DNA of 64,000 nucleotides from Hysterangium stoloniferum. Its lineage: Eukaryota; Basidiomycota; Agaricomycetes; Hysterangiales; Hysterangiaceae. The stretch spans positions 310,001 to 374,000 of the forward strand of contig WHVD01000052.1 in NCBI GenBank assembly GCA_015178975.1, given 5' to 3'. Below, piece by piece: positions 34,084-46,008 of the stretch. The notes under the pieces are model-generated. The model was not told the DNA's origin and did not search any database. It was given only the letters and a program-made list of their open reading frames with translations. The translations under genes and the position numbers were made by a program. Numbering within the stretch: position 1 is the stretch's first letter; the number at the start of each line of letters is the position of its first letter.

Positions 34084-34920
34084 TGTTATGACCAGAAAAC
34101 CCGCCAGACTCCGGGCACTAACTTATATGCACCTGCACCCTGCACGCACCAGTTATCAGTTTACCAGAATTCCCGCCAGACTCCAGATGTCAGACCTGTC
34201 CATGCTCAACCTGGGTCACTTCATGTATCAGTCACTGGAATACCCACTGGAACCCGCTCGTGTCTATCTCTGACCCTGTCCCACATACCAGTCACTGGAC
34301 TCCACTTAGAAACCCTGTCCCACGTACCAGTCACTGGACTCCACTCAGAAAACCTGACAGCTTTCTAACTGAGCCCCATTCCCATTATGGTCAAATGACC
34401 TGTCACAATTCGGACTCCATTCCCACCCCATTCCCATTATGGTTTAACTACCTGTCACGCTTCAGACTCCACTCTGCTCCATTCCATTCCTAACACCAAA
34501 TCTGGTGTTTGCTTATCTCATTTCATGTTTGCTAGTTTAGATTTCATTATTACTGGATTTGGTATGTTATACATTTCACAGTCTATATAGTCTGGCAGAT
34601 GTTGTACATACAATCCAGTCAGAAAATCAGCTTAGATTCTCCCCAGTAATCTCAGTATATTTTCTGCTCTATTCTTCTCTTTGAAACACACTGCTCTTAC
34701 TCATCAGAGCCCACGGGCTCCAACCCATCTATCACTCAACCTCTGACTCATCACCGCCCAACCTCTCAACCTCCAACTACTCCCAGACTCCCCAGGATTT
34801 CCCATCCACCCATCTGAAATTGGACAACATGGTGCAGCCTATAAGCTGAAGCCAAGTCCTACCGGCTTTCCCATGGGTTTCTCTGGAAACCCTCTGATAA
34901 GCTCTGCATGCAACTCAACA
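34084..34920 (+). mobile_element. Solo LTR, plus orientation, TSD GAATT
   Basis: It starts TGTTATGACC, ends CTCAACA and is flanked by GAATT at 34079-34083 and 34921-34925. Its 3' part (cctataagctgaagccaag) resembles the LTR of the full-length gypsy element next to it, so it is an older relative. It contains diverged internal duplications (ccagtcactggactccact repeated near 34285-34345). Confidence 0.8.
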
Positions 34921-34950
34921 GAATTACTAAGAGTGGTAAGGTAAGGGGTT

Positions 34951-35674
34951 TGTTACGACCGTGTCACAACCCTATCGGCCCCGGGGTTATCGCCACTTAT
35001 CAACATTTTCAAGTCACCATCTTGGAAACCATCGGCCCCGAAGCTGACGTATGTTTTCGCGAAGATCAAACTCCATTTACGCCCACATCAAAATAACTCG
35101 TATTGTCTGGTCAAACTTTGATATGTCCCCTTTATTATGTTGATCCGTTCAATCTTATGTTTCACATATGTCTATCTATATTTGTAGTCCTTGAACTATT
35201 TCCTTTTATTGTAATCCCGCTCTCGGTTATCATCGGCCTCCAAACTAATCATAAACTTCCCGTTCCTAGTCAAGCTTATTGTTAATACCATTTTCCGCCC
35301 TTCTCCCCATTAATATTTTCTAGACGCCTGTTACTTGTATATGAACACGCTGTAGTTGTAGTTACTAGGGAATCAGAATATCGACTCAGAATACCCTCAT
35401 ACGCCTGTAATAGTCTCATACTAAGAATCCCCCCATCCGCCTCCGCGTGCGCTCGCCCACTCTTGGCCCCGACCCCTTGGCCCGACGCTCGACTTGTCCT
35501 TCGGTTCTGATCGGTATCTCGCCGAAAAGAGCTCTTTAGGATTAAGTCTTCGCCCGCCCAAAATCTAAGGACACCCTGCGGATATTTGCGAGGGCGCAGC
35601 ACATAAGCTGAAGCCAAGTCCTTCTGATTGGTTCCTGTCGGCCACCAACATTAGTCAGTTTTCAGTTCTTAACA
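34951..35674 (+). repeat. 5' LTR of the gypsy chromovirus
   Basis: It starts TGTTACGACC and ends GTTCTTAACA. GGGTT precedes it. Confidence 0.92.
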
Positions 35675-35841
35675 GTATATTCTGATTTCACACTCGCATT
35701 TTCCATTCAATTCTGCCTCCGAGAAGAAATGCCAAGCCAAGCGGCGAAGCAGAATCTTCCACTCTCAAGTCTCCTTTCCTGTATACAGCCCGAGCTACTC
35801 AGAGAACCCCACTACCAGAAACCTCCGAAGAATCTCGCTTT

Positions 35842-37008
35842 GTGGAGATTACCAGCGATGCTGAAGAAGTAACTGAAGCAACCGATCCCGAAGCAACTGA
35901 GGAGATTAATAATCAACCAGTTACGGAACACGAACCCGAGGATGGCAACCAACCTCAGGCTAGTGGCTCCAAGAAGTCCGCAAAAAAGAAACCGGCTCTC
36001 ACCCTGAAGAGACATGGGAATTGTTTTCAGGTACTCTAGGATCCCTTAACGAATTCCTTAGAAGCAATATCAAGGAAAAGGAACCTGGGCAAACCCGAGT
36101 CAACAAACCTGAGCCATTCACTGGCTCAAACCCGAAGAAATTGCCGACATTTCTTATGCAATGTCGATTCAACTTTCAGGACCGCCCGGCTGCATTCGCA
36201 ACGGATGACCGAAAGGTAAACTTTGCACTCTCATACCTTAAGGATTCCGCAGCAGCCTGGTTTGAACCCGCATTCTCTGGCCTCACCTCCGAAGACCCTG
36301 ATTGGCTTCACGATTGGGATGCCTTTGTCGAGGAACTCGAAACCAACTTCGGTCCCTACGACCAAACCGGCGATGCCGAAACCGCGCTTTCTAACCTCAA
36401 AATGAAAGACACTCAGCACATCACCGATTACATCGTCCAGTTCAACAACCTCGCCGCACGTTGCGACTGGGGGGATTCCGCCCTCCATTACCAGTTTTAC
36501 TCCGGCCTTCCATCTCGCCTCAAAGATGAAGTTTCTAAAGGAGAGACCGGCAAGCCGAAGACCCTCCCTCTCATGCGTCTGAAAGCCCAAAACGCAGACG
36601 CCCGATACTGGGAATGACGTTCGGAAATTAGTCGCGAAAACCCATCGGACAAGAAATTGTCGGACAATAAGAACACCAACAAGTCTGGTAATCAAAACAC
36701 CAACAACAGTGGCAACTCGACCTCCGATAAGAAGTCCAAAAACAAAGGGGCTAACGACAAAAAAAGGCAAGGGAAAACAGTCGAATAAGTCTCAAGACAA
36801 AGACAAACCCGACTTAACCGGCAAACTCGGCTCCGATGGCAAGCTCCTACCACAGGAAAAGCAACGCCGAATGAACAACAACCTTTGTTTGTTGTGCGCA
36901 GATCCTGGACACCGAGTCGCTGCATGCCCAAAAGCCACAAACGCCCAATCGGCCAATACAGCCACGACCTCACAACCGGCCAAGCCAGCTGAGTCGAAAA
37001 AAGATTAA
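35842..37008 (+). mobile_element. gag region of the gypsy fossil
   Basis: A capsid-like block (FALSYLKDSAAAWFEP, followed by a DWDAFVEELETNFGP block) is followed by a basic, lysine-rich stretch and a CCHC zinc knuckle (CLLCADPGHRVAAC). These are typical of Ty3/gypsy gag. The region is broken. Confidence 0.8.
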
Positions 37009-37025
37009 GCAACTCTCTGGATTCC

Positions 37026-40000
37026 GTGCATTTGGAGAGTTGTGTTGAATCTCCTCGCACAGCAGAAAATTGTCACCTTAACGCATCCGCCTTGTATGAT
37101 CCTAATTCTTTGTTCATAAACCTTACTTCGGAACCTCTCGGGAGCCTCACTTTTCGAGCTCTCATAGATTCAGGTTCAACCCATTGTTTTATAGATACAA
37201 GTTTTTCCCGAAAAAATCAGTTAAAAACCTATGCAATAGATCCAATTCCGCTCCGACTCTTTGATGGTACCTCAAACTCCGTAATCTCGCAAGCCTGCGA
37301 ACTCCGACTTCGGTTCCTATGTGGAACCTGTCAGACAGTTACATTTTTTGTAAGACAGTTGGACCCGAGTTGCTCCGTGGTTCTAGGACATAACTGGCTC
37401 ACCCGCTACAATCCATTGATTGACTGGGTATTGGGCAGTATTCATTTCCGAACCCCATCGGCACCCGATACGACTGGTCCGTTTCTGCCTGTTTCGGCAA
37501 ATATGGCCTCTACAGCACCTCCGGCCCAGTGGCAAATCCGAGCTCTCTGCCACCCGTCTCTCTAATAAACGCCACAGCTTTTATGAGAGCCATCAAGTTG
37601 GACGGCTCCCGAGCATTTACAGTCAATCTTAAAGTTGACGAAGTCACCGGTCGCTTTGCATCCCCGGTGGCTGAACCGATCGCAGATTTGGAAGGTGTTC
37701 CCAAAAAATACCATGAATTTGCAGATGTCTTCAGTAAACAAAAAGCAGATTGACTCGCCCCTCACAGGCCTTACGATTTGAAAATTGATATTGAAGATGG
37801 TTCACATCCGCCCCTAGGCCCGGTTTATCCTCTCTCGCAGTCCAAATTATCGGCTATCCGAGATTTCTTGGACAAACATTTGGCTATAGGTTTTATCCGA
37901 CCCTCAAAGTCTCCTTATGGAGCCCCTGTCCTATTCGTTCGGAAAAAAGATGGTTCCCTTTGACTTTGCGTTGACTTTCGAGGACTAAATGCGATCACTC
38001 GAAAAGACAAGTACCCATTACCACTAATCTCCGATTTACTCGATGCCCCTCGGAAGGCCCGAATCTATACAAAGATAGATCTCAAGCATGCCTATCATTT
38101 GGTTCGGATCGCCGAAGGTGACGAATGGAAAACGGCTTTTCGCACTCGCTATGGCTCCTTTGAATGGTTAGTAATGCCTTTCGGCCTCACCAACGCTCCA
38201 TCGGTCTTTCAACGTTTCATCAACGATGTTTTTTCCGGCCTCCTCGACGTTTTTGTCATTGTGTACTTAGATGACATCCTCATATTCTCCAAAGACCCTA
38301 CACTTCATGATGAACACGTTCGTGAAGTTCTCCAAAGACTCCGAAAACATGGTCTTTTTGCAAATGGTAAAAAATGTTCTTTTGATGTCGACACAGTTGA
38401 ATATTTAGGGTTTATGATGGGACCTGACGGTCTCCACATGGACAACTCTAAGATTCAAGTCATTCAAGATTGGCCGGAACCCCGAAAGGTTAAGGATATT
38501 CAATCCTTTTTAGGCTTCGCCAATTTTTATCGTCGTTTCATTCACAACTACTCACAAATTACCATTCCGCTCACTCATCTTACTTGTAAAGATGCCCCGT
38601 GGAATTTCTCCGAAGAATGCCGATCGGCATTCCAGGAATTGAAAAGTGCATTTACATCTGCCCCTATTTTGTCACATTGGAAGCCCGATGTTCAACTCAT
38701 CGTGGAAACTGATGCTTTGGACTATGCGCTTGCCTCGATATATTCCATTCTGGACACCGATGGTGAAGTACACCCAGTAGCTTTTCTGTCTCACACATTT
38801 TCGGCACCCGAACTCAACTATGACGTTCACGATAAGGAACTACTCGCAATATTTGAAGCTTTCAAGACATGGTGACATTATTTGGAAGGCTCGGCCCACC
38901 CGGTAGATGTTATTACAGACCACAAAAATTTAGTTTACTTTTCAACCACAAAAATTCTCACCCATCGACAAGCTCGATGGTCCGAATACCTCTCTGCTTT
39001 CAACATGGTAATTCGGTTCTGTCCCGGCCGCCTTGGTGGAAAACCCGACGCTATGACTAGATGATGGGAGATCTATCCTAAAGAGGGGAGTAGCGACTAC
39101 GCCACAGTTAATCCGCATAATTTCAAGCCTATGTTTTCATCGGAACAACTGTCCGCGTCTATCCGAGCCACTTACCTCATTCATCCAGTCTTGCGAAGTG
39201 TTATCCTTATGGATACCAAAAAATTACATCAAGACATTCTATCGGCAATTCCATTAGACCCAGTCACCAAAGCACACCTCGATAACCCATCCGACCCCGG
39301 TCAACCCCGATGGTCATTAGACTCACAAGGTTTCATTAGACTTGACAATCGCATTTATGTACCGGACTCCCACACCCTTCGGCTGCGAATCCTACAACAT
39401 AAGCACGACCACCCAATCTCGGGACATTTCAGCCTCAATAAAACCCTCTCACTCATTAGAAGAGAATATACATGGCCCGGCATCCGAGATTTCGTTAAGC
39501 ACTATTGTAAATCTTGTACTACGTGTTTACACTCTAAATCACAGCGACACAAACCATATGGCCTACTCAAACAATTACCAATACCGGAAAAACCTTGGAA
39601 CTCGATTTCTATGGATTTCATCGAGCACCTACCGGTATCCGAAGGTCACACAGCAATCCTAGTTGTTGTGGATCGGCTCACAAAGCAAAGTATTTTCATT
39701 CCAACATATGACACGATAACATCTGTACAGTTAGCTGAATTATTCGTCACCCATGTATTTTCCAAGCATGGTGTTCCGTCGCATGTCACATCCGATCACG
39801 GATCCGAGTTTGTCTCTCACTTCTTTAGGTCACTCGGGAAAGCACTAGACATGAAGCTACACTTCACTTCTGGCTATCACCCGGAAGGCGATGGCCAAAC
39901 TGAACGCATGAATCAAACCTTGGAACAATACATCCGTGTCTATTGCAACTATCAACAAGACAATTGGAAATCACTACTACCGCTAGCCGAATTCGCATAT

Positions 40001-40693
40001 AACAATGCACCAAATGCCACTACTGGCATCTCGCCTTTCTTCGCAAATAAAGGCTACAACCCCAACATCGCAATCCACCCGGAACGCGATCTCGCATCCC
40101 CCTGTGCTCAAGACTTTGTTATAAACCTTGACGAGCTACATCAAGAACTTCGTAAAACTATCGCAATGGCTCAAGAACGATACCAACGGTCTGCAGATAA
40201 GAACCGACTTCCGCCTCCTGACTTTAAGATCGGAGACCGAGTATTCGTTAAAGCCGAGTTTTTCAGAACTACTAGAGCTTCTAAGAAGCTCTCTGAAAGA
40301 TATTTAGGTCCTTTTGAAGTTATAGCACAAGCCGGCACACTTTCATGGACGCTTCGGCTCCCCGACAACATGCGTGCAGTGCACCCGGTATTTCATGTAT
40401 CTATGTTAGAACCTTGTGTTCCTAACAGTATACCGGATCACATACAACCACCACCTCCACCCATGATTATTGATGGGGAACCCGAATTTGAGATATCAGA
40501 GATTCTAGACTCAAAAATCGACAATCGCCGACACTCATGCAAATTACTTTATTTGGTCAAATGGGCTGGCTATGAAGGTACAGATGAAGAAACTTTATGG
40601 ATCCTAGCTACAGAGCTCGGTAATGCCTCGGAAATCGTTCTAGGGTTTCACCAAGCTTATCCGAACAAACCCGGTCCTCTCAATTCTTTATAA
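37026..40693 (+). mobile_element. pol region of the gypsy fossil (PR-RT-RH-INT-chromodomain)
   Basis: Visible blocks, in order, are an aspartic protease with ALIDSGSTHCFID (near 37160-37200), reverse transcriptase with VIVYLDDILIFSKD (near 38260), RNase H with an ETDALDYAL-type block (near 38710), an integrase zinc-binding HHCC region (near 39390-39540), a core with SDHGSEF (near 39800) and a chromodomain with YLVKWAGY (near 40550). The integrase-chromodomain portion is the longest open part. The region as a whole is broken. Confidence 0.88.
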
Positions 40694-40789
40694 GTCTATC
40701 ATGTGGTATCCGACCTTTTTCCGACTATGCCTTATGTTTTCACACTATGATTTGTTTGTTTTAAAGAAAAACTGATATATTTTTACTAT

Positions 40790-41776
40790 CTAAGTTTCTC
40801 CCTCTACAACTTCTCCCTCCTCCCCGGCCTCCAAACCCTCCCCCGCACCGACAGCCACCAATACCGCACCACTGACCTTTTCCGACACCCCAATCTCGTG
40901 CCCAATTCCATCACAACTCGAGACTTCCAAATACTGCTCAAGTTGACCACCGAGAGACTCGATAACACTGGTCTGTTTCTCCAGCCCAACGCCCAAGAGT
41001 CGCAATTGCTCGGTCATGAGCCCTTGTTGTCGCAACATCTCGAATCGGAACCGAGTCATCTCCGAGAAGTAGGTCTGCATAAGGCGGTTTTGCTCTTCTA
41101 GAGCATCGGCCTGTCGCTCCTGGAACGAACCATCGGCCCCCAGGAAAACACACCCAAGCTTCTGATCGGCGCACTCTTGACAAGTGCGGCCCCGACCATT
41201 GGCCTGGGGATGACAGGTTCGAACCCGTTTCGTGCACCGATTGCACTTAGGGTCATTTCCGGGCCCCACCTTGGGGGCCTGCTTTTGTTTCTATAGGAAA
41301 ATTATTTAGAAAAAAGTTTTTACTTAGGGAAACCGAACCCACCTTGGGGCTCGACGGCCCCGGTGCATCCTCCTCGTCCTCCTCTCCCTCTTCGTCATCA
41401 GACTCCGAAGGCGTCACAGCCTTGCGCTAACAAATATTGTCAGTAAGGTTCGCAAAAGATACCAGAGCCGACTTACCTTTCCCTCCCACTTCTTTTTCAC
41501 CGCCTCCTCCCATGCCCAATCGGCCTCCTGCTGCTTGTTCTTTGCAAGCACTGCTTCCCAGTGCTTGCGCGCGGCCTCTTCTGCCGCCTGTTTCTTCTCC
41601 TCAGCCTTGATGGCCGCCAACTCCTCCTTCTCCTTCCGCTCCTCCTCTTTACGCGCCCTTTTCTTCTGCTCAAGAATACGCCAACGCTCCTTCGCGTTCG
41701 CCGTACCACTCGGCACCGACATGGGCGCAACTGTTAACCTAACCGGGAAGGGTTTTGAACCCAAGCCTATGGTCAT
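40790..41776 (-). mobile_element. Antisense coding region inside the gypsy fossil, Zn2Cys6-like
   Basis: Between pol and the 3' LTR the minus strand holds two long open stretches (41414-41776 and 40790-41269), with a short acidic one between them, separated by intron-like gaps. The upstream part is a Lys/Glu/Ala-rich helical region. The downstream part has cysteines spaced C-x2-C-x6-C-x10-C-x2-C-x6-C (CNRC, RTC, RTC QEC, LGC), which fits the fungal Zn2Cys6 spacing, followed by a coiled-coil-like helix. It is part of the element, not a host gene. Its role is unknown; antisense ORFs at this position are known in some plant Ty3/gypsy elements. Confidence 0.55.
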
Positions 41777-41950
41777 GGTGGTTAAGGGAAGAGAAGTAAA
41801 ATTTCAAGCACCAGGACCCCTCGAATTTTTATATGTAAAATTTTGCCGAGTCACATGATGTTTTGACACACCCAGCCGTACCCGACAAGTTTTTACATAT
41901 GGGATCTAGATTTTCGGCCTCCTTGGGATTTCGGCCAAAAGGGGAGATAC

Positions 41951-42674
41951 TGTTACGACTGTGTCGCAACCCTATCGGCCCCAAGGTTATCGCCACTTAT
42001 CAACGTTTTCAAGTCACCATCTCGGAAACCATCGGCCCCGAAGCTGACGTATGTTTTCGCGAAGATCAAACTCCATTTACGCCCACATCAAAATAACTCG
42101 TATTGTCTGGTCAAACTTTGATATGTCCCCTTTATTATGTTGATCCGTTCAATCTTATGTTTCACATATGTCTATCTATATTTGTAGTCCTTGAACTATT
42201 TCCTTTTATCGTAATCCCACTCTCAGTTATCATCGGCCTCCGAACTAATCATAAACTTCCCGTTCCTAGTCAAGCTTATTGTTAATACCGTTTTCCGCCC
42301 TTCTCCCCATTAGTATTTTCTAGACGCCTGTTACTTGTATATGAACCCACTGTAGTTGTAGTTACTAGGGAATCAGAATATCGACTCAGAATACCCTCAT
42401 ACGCCTGTAATAGTCTCATACTAGGAATCCCCCCATCCGCCTCCGCGTGTGCTCGCCCACTCTCGGCCCCGACCCCTTGGCCTGACGCTCGACTTGTCCT
42501 TCAGTTCCAATCGGTATCTCGCCGAAAAGAGCTCTTTAGGATTAAGTCTTCGCCCGCCCAAAATCTAAGGACACCCTGCGGATATTTGCGAGGGCGCAGC
42601 ACATAAGCTGAAGCCAAGTCCTTCCGATCGGTCCCTGTCGGCCACCGACATTAGTCAGTTTTCAGTTCTTAACA
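41951..42674 (+). repeat. 3' LTR of the gypsy chromovirus
   Basis: Same length as the 5' LTR, starts TGTTACGACT and ends GTTCTTAACA, followed by GGGTT. Confidence 0.92.
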
Positions 42675-42852
42675 GGGTTGCAGTTTGCCAAAGACACCTT
42701 CAAGGGTATTAGAATAGGAGTAATAGGAGTAAGAACTAGAAGGGGGTAATCTAAGTCAATATTCAAACTGGAGAACTGTAGCATACATGGAAAGAGCCTT
42801 ATACTACAGTGAGACAGATGATTGGGGGGCTGATCCAAGAAGTGGGAGTGAT

Positions 42853-43593
42853 TGTTAAGATCTAATCCAAGGAGGGGGAAGGGGCTCTAGTCAGGGGGCC
42901 AATGATGAGAAATGAGCTAATTGGGGGGCCAACAATAGAGATCATACTAGTTGGGAGGTCTGACTCTATAAACATGGTGGAGCTTGGCTTCAACTTATGT
43001 GTTGCACCCTCATATGAACTGTTAGGATGCTCTGATATTTCAAACAGAATGGATAGTATGATAGAGATGAAGTTCAACACTTAGCTCAATTGGCCAGGGG
43101 ACTGAAATACTAAGGGTCATATGATAAGAGTTTGCAGCTTGCTGAGAACATCTTTAGGAGTATTGACAAAGGAGGAAAGGGACTGAAAAATAGTAGAGGG
43201 TAATCTAAGTTGATTTTTGAACTGAAGAACTGTAGTATACATGAAGAAGATTTTATACTATGACAAGATGGATGACTGGAGGGCTGATCAAGGAAGCAAA
43301 GGGTGAGATGGATCATCAGAAGCTGATGACAAGCCAGGGAGACTAAATGTAATATACCAAACAATATTAAAGAAGTCTGAGGTGGCAAGTGAGACATGTA
43401 AAGGGGGGACAGTGATGGGAGAGCAAACAGGATGGAGATAAAATGGAATGCTAGAAAATCAACTACTATAATGAACAAAGTGTCAGGGGCACCATGAGCA
43501 GCAATAACTTGGGCAGGGGTTCTGACAGTGAGACAACAAAAGATTTTGAGTCTAAAACAGGTCATGGGGGTCCAAAATGATGGGATTCTAACA
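42853..43593 (-). mobile_element. Solo LTR, minus orientation, TSD GTGAT
   Basis: Its plus-strand left end is TGTTAAGATCTAAT and its right end GGGATTCTAACA. GTGAT flanks it at 42848-42852 and 43594-43598. It belongs to the same family as the split LTR it sits in and as 31812-32659. About 741 bp, CpG-poor. Confidence 0.8.
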
Positions 43594-43881
43594 GTGATGA
43601 TGAGTTAAAAAGAAGTATAGGACAGGACAGGGATCCAAATGAGACTCAATACAATATAAAAAAGTATTCTAAAAAGGTATGAGGTGGCAAATGGGATGTA
43701 TACATGGAAATGGTGACAGGGGAGCAAATGGGATGGAAGGCTAAGGGCTAAGCTACAAAGAAACAAGTGTCAGGGGTGCTGCAAGCAGCAATACCATGAG
43801 CAGGGGTACTGATAGCAGGATCCCAGAGGCTTATGAGACTAAAACAGGTTGTGGGGGTCCAAAACAATAGGGATCCTAACA

Positions 43882-44360
43882 CTCAGGGACAGATCAGTGT
43901 AGGTTTGTTACTAGGAATGTACCTAATAACCTGTGTGCAATAGTCAAGTCATGATGATGGTTACTAACACAGTCATTCAAATAACCAGTCTATAACCAAA
44001 GACATTCAGAGTGTAAGGCTAAAGATTGGTCCTAGATGATGTAGATGTAGATGTATTCAAAAGGCTGATGTAAGCCTAATGCATAGAAGAACTTCAACAG
44101 AAAGGGATACTGCAATATCCCTAACTGGTTGTAGGAGTGAGAGTAAGAGTAAGACTTAAGCCTCTGACTTAAGAATGAGCTTTGCAATGAGATGTAATGA
44201 AATTGCTGTTAATTTTCATGGTGCTATTCTTAGACTGCATAACTTTCTGTTTGTCTGAGCAGGTGACAGTTAACTCATTGAACAGATGAGGACTATAACA
44301 CAAATCTCATCTATATACGGAGGCTAGGGAGTCTACATAATGGGTGTAGACATTCCCAAA
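43882..44360. other. End of the CpG-depleted block
   Basis: Degraded repeat sequence. Positions 44217-44360 match the LTR-like repeat at 27420-27616 in the same orientation, which raises the possibility that one old element once spanned both, though no matching target duplication was seen. Confidence 0.45.
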
Positions 44361-45135
44361 TCCCTGATATGGATCAAAGGAAAACGTTCCGGGGTGGAGG
44401 GAAGGGGTGAATGGCTGGAACCGTCGCTCAGCTCTCGCTGTCGCCAGTCCGAGCCGTAGTCGTTTATATCCTACCCCGGCGGCATGGACACCGATCCCGG
44501 TGCACTTGAATTCTTCTGTGATGACTGTACCCTCTCCAGGCCCTTAAGGCTCATATTACGAATTGTCACGGCCATTATCCCGCGCGATTCATATACTTTT
44601 GTTCGCCACTCTAATTTTTTAATAAGGTTTGTAAAGTAGATATAATGCTACAGGATCATGCAAGAGAAAGTGTGTATTAATGGGTGGTTACATATGATAC
44701 AAACAGGTTGAGATCTTGACCAACATTCATAGTTGGATAAAAAGCTTAACGTGCGTGACTCACATTCTTTCAGTCTTTAGCAAATAAGAAGTGGCTGGGG
44801 GTCTACAGCAGAAGTGTTAGCTGTTGGATTTCGAGCATCATCCAAGCTCATGTTCCTTTGTTCTCTTTCCCTATTGTTCCATTATCCCCCCCTTTTTACA
44901 TTCCAATTGCCTTCCCATGTAGCTTTCTATTTCTCTTAGGGTTTATATACGTAGCTACATGCGAATATAGCTCCCTGCGTGATTGCGAGGGTCTTCTGCT
45001 ACCCGAGTACGTGATAGAGACACGCGTATTTCAACATTGGCCCCATGTGATTTCACTAGATTTGGCAGGACATATGCAATAACTCTGGTCTTTACTAAAA
45101 AACCGCCTTCCACCCCCCAGAACCATCCCAAAACC
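44361..45135. other. Host-like intergenic stretch
   Basis: CpG returns here. Only short open frames are present (for example one starting MDTDPGALEFFCDDC near 44484) and none is recognisable. Confidence 0.35.
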
Positions 45136-45520
45136 ATGAAGCACAAGCCATCAACCCGCGATGATACCTTTTACTTTGTAACATTCTTAGTAAGTCTTTG
45201 ATCAAGTGTAAGGATCAAGTATCTTGTACTGAATCAATCATAAATAGGTTGGGGATAGGCTCTTCAGAGTCCCCAATGCATGTTTATAGAAAGCTTACCG
45301 ATTTCGCCGCGATGTTTTCGGACCCTCGGGGCTCCAATGGAGTGCGCCTTGAAGAAGATCCTGAGGCATTCAAGGACATACTGAAGCCACTCTATCCACT
45401 GTGATATGCCCTTTTTTTTTTATGACGTGTCTTCTTGAGCCAAAATGCAGCAAACCGCTCCTACAGATGAATGGCTATTGATCTTCCATCTGGCCAAGAA
45501 GTAGGATAGGGACAACATCA
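45136..45520 (+). pseudogene. BTB/POZ domain gene, decayed
   Basis: Exon 1 (45136-45189) encodes STRDDTFYFVTFL and splices at a good GTAAGT to 45248, giving VGDRLFRVP, the core start of many agaricomycete BTB domains. The frame then slips by one base (near 45270-45275) and continues with MHVYRKLTDFAAMFSDP, then FKDILKPLYPL, all BTB-like. Further on, TDEWLLIFHLAKK (45457-45500) resembles the helix that follows the BTB domain but ends in a stop. With at least one frameshift and one stop it is most likely a pseudogene; a sequencing error could explain the first lesion. BTB proteins usually mediate protein-protein contacts. Confidence 0.6.
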
Positions 45521-46008
45521 TCGTTTTGACAGTGAACAATGTGTAGGACAAGGAAAACGTCAAACAACTGGTTGCTGTATTTAGAGTCAGAGAGACACAT
45601 CATCCCGAAATAGGGCATATTAGTGGATAAAGTAACCTTAACAAGGTTTTGAACCCCTGAGGATCCACTTGCTCAAGCCGCACTGGATTCTTGTCACTTT
45701 GGCTCTCGGAGAGTCATTGGAGCCCTGGGGGAGCGAAAACATCGCCGAAAAAATCGGTCAACTTTCTGCCAGTACGTATTTAGCTGGTGCCTGGGATCAT
45801 CCATACCTGCTGTGCATGGTAATTAGTCTCTCCCATGGGAACATGGTGTATATAGGTTAGGATACCATCATTAATGTGCTTTCTAGACCATTCACTTCAC
45901 TTGCTCAAAGATTACCTCCCATATTCGCAAGTGGACGTTGACGACAACTCTTCACAGGCCACGGTGTGAAAGAACTCTGCTCCATACTTATAGCTGCCAT
46001 TTGACAGC

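Larger units (their letters stand above)
34951..42674 (+). mobile_element. Full-length Ty3/gypsy chromovirus, broken
   Basis: This LTR retrotransposon of 7724 bp has 724-bp LTRs at both ends (34951-35674 and 41951-42674) and a 5-bp target duplication GGGTT. A polypurine tract (aaaaggggagatac) precedes the 3' LTR. The order of parts is gag, protease, reverse transcriptase, RNase H, integrase and a C-terminal chromodomain, the layout of chromoviruses. The coding region is interrupted several times (roughly five to eight), so it is a fossil. By eye the LTRs differ at about 25 of 724 positions (about 3.5%), nearly all transitions, so the insertion is young relative to the surrounding repeats. Confidence 0.93.
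33894..43881 (-). mobile_element. Old LTR (minus) split by three nested insertions, TSD CTCAG
   Basis: The LTR runs in pieces 33894-34083, 34921-34950, 42675-42852 and 43594-43881 (together about 690 bp, minus the duplicated target bases). Its plus-strand left end is TGTTAAGATCTAAG and its right end GGGATCCTAACA, the same as the solo LTRs at 31812 and 42853. CTCAG lies at 33889-33893 and again at 43882-43886. The order of the pieces matches the uninterrupted family members, so this is one LTR opened by later elements. Confidence 0.8.

Noticed and set aside
36231-36770. Minus-strand frame of 179 codons inside the gypsy element.
   Set aside because: It lies opposite the gag region and has no motif, unlike the antisense region near the 3' LTR.
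27420-44360. One giant copia element with LTRs at 27420 and 44217.
   Set aside because: The two LTR-like copies share orientation and sequence, but no matching target duplication or copia coding region between them could be shown.
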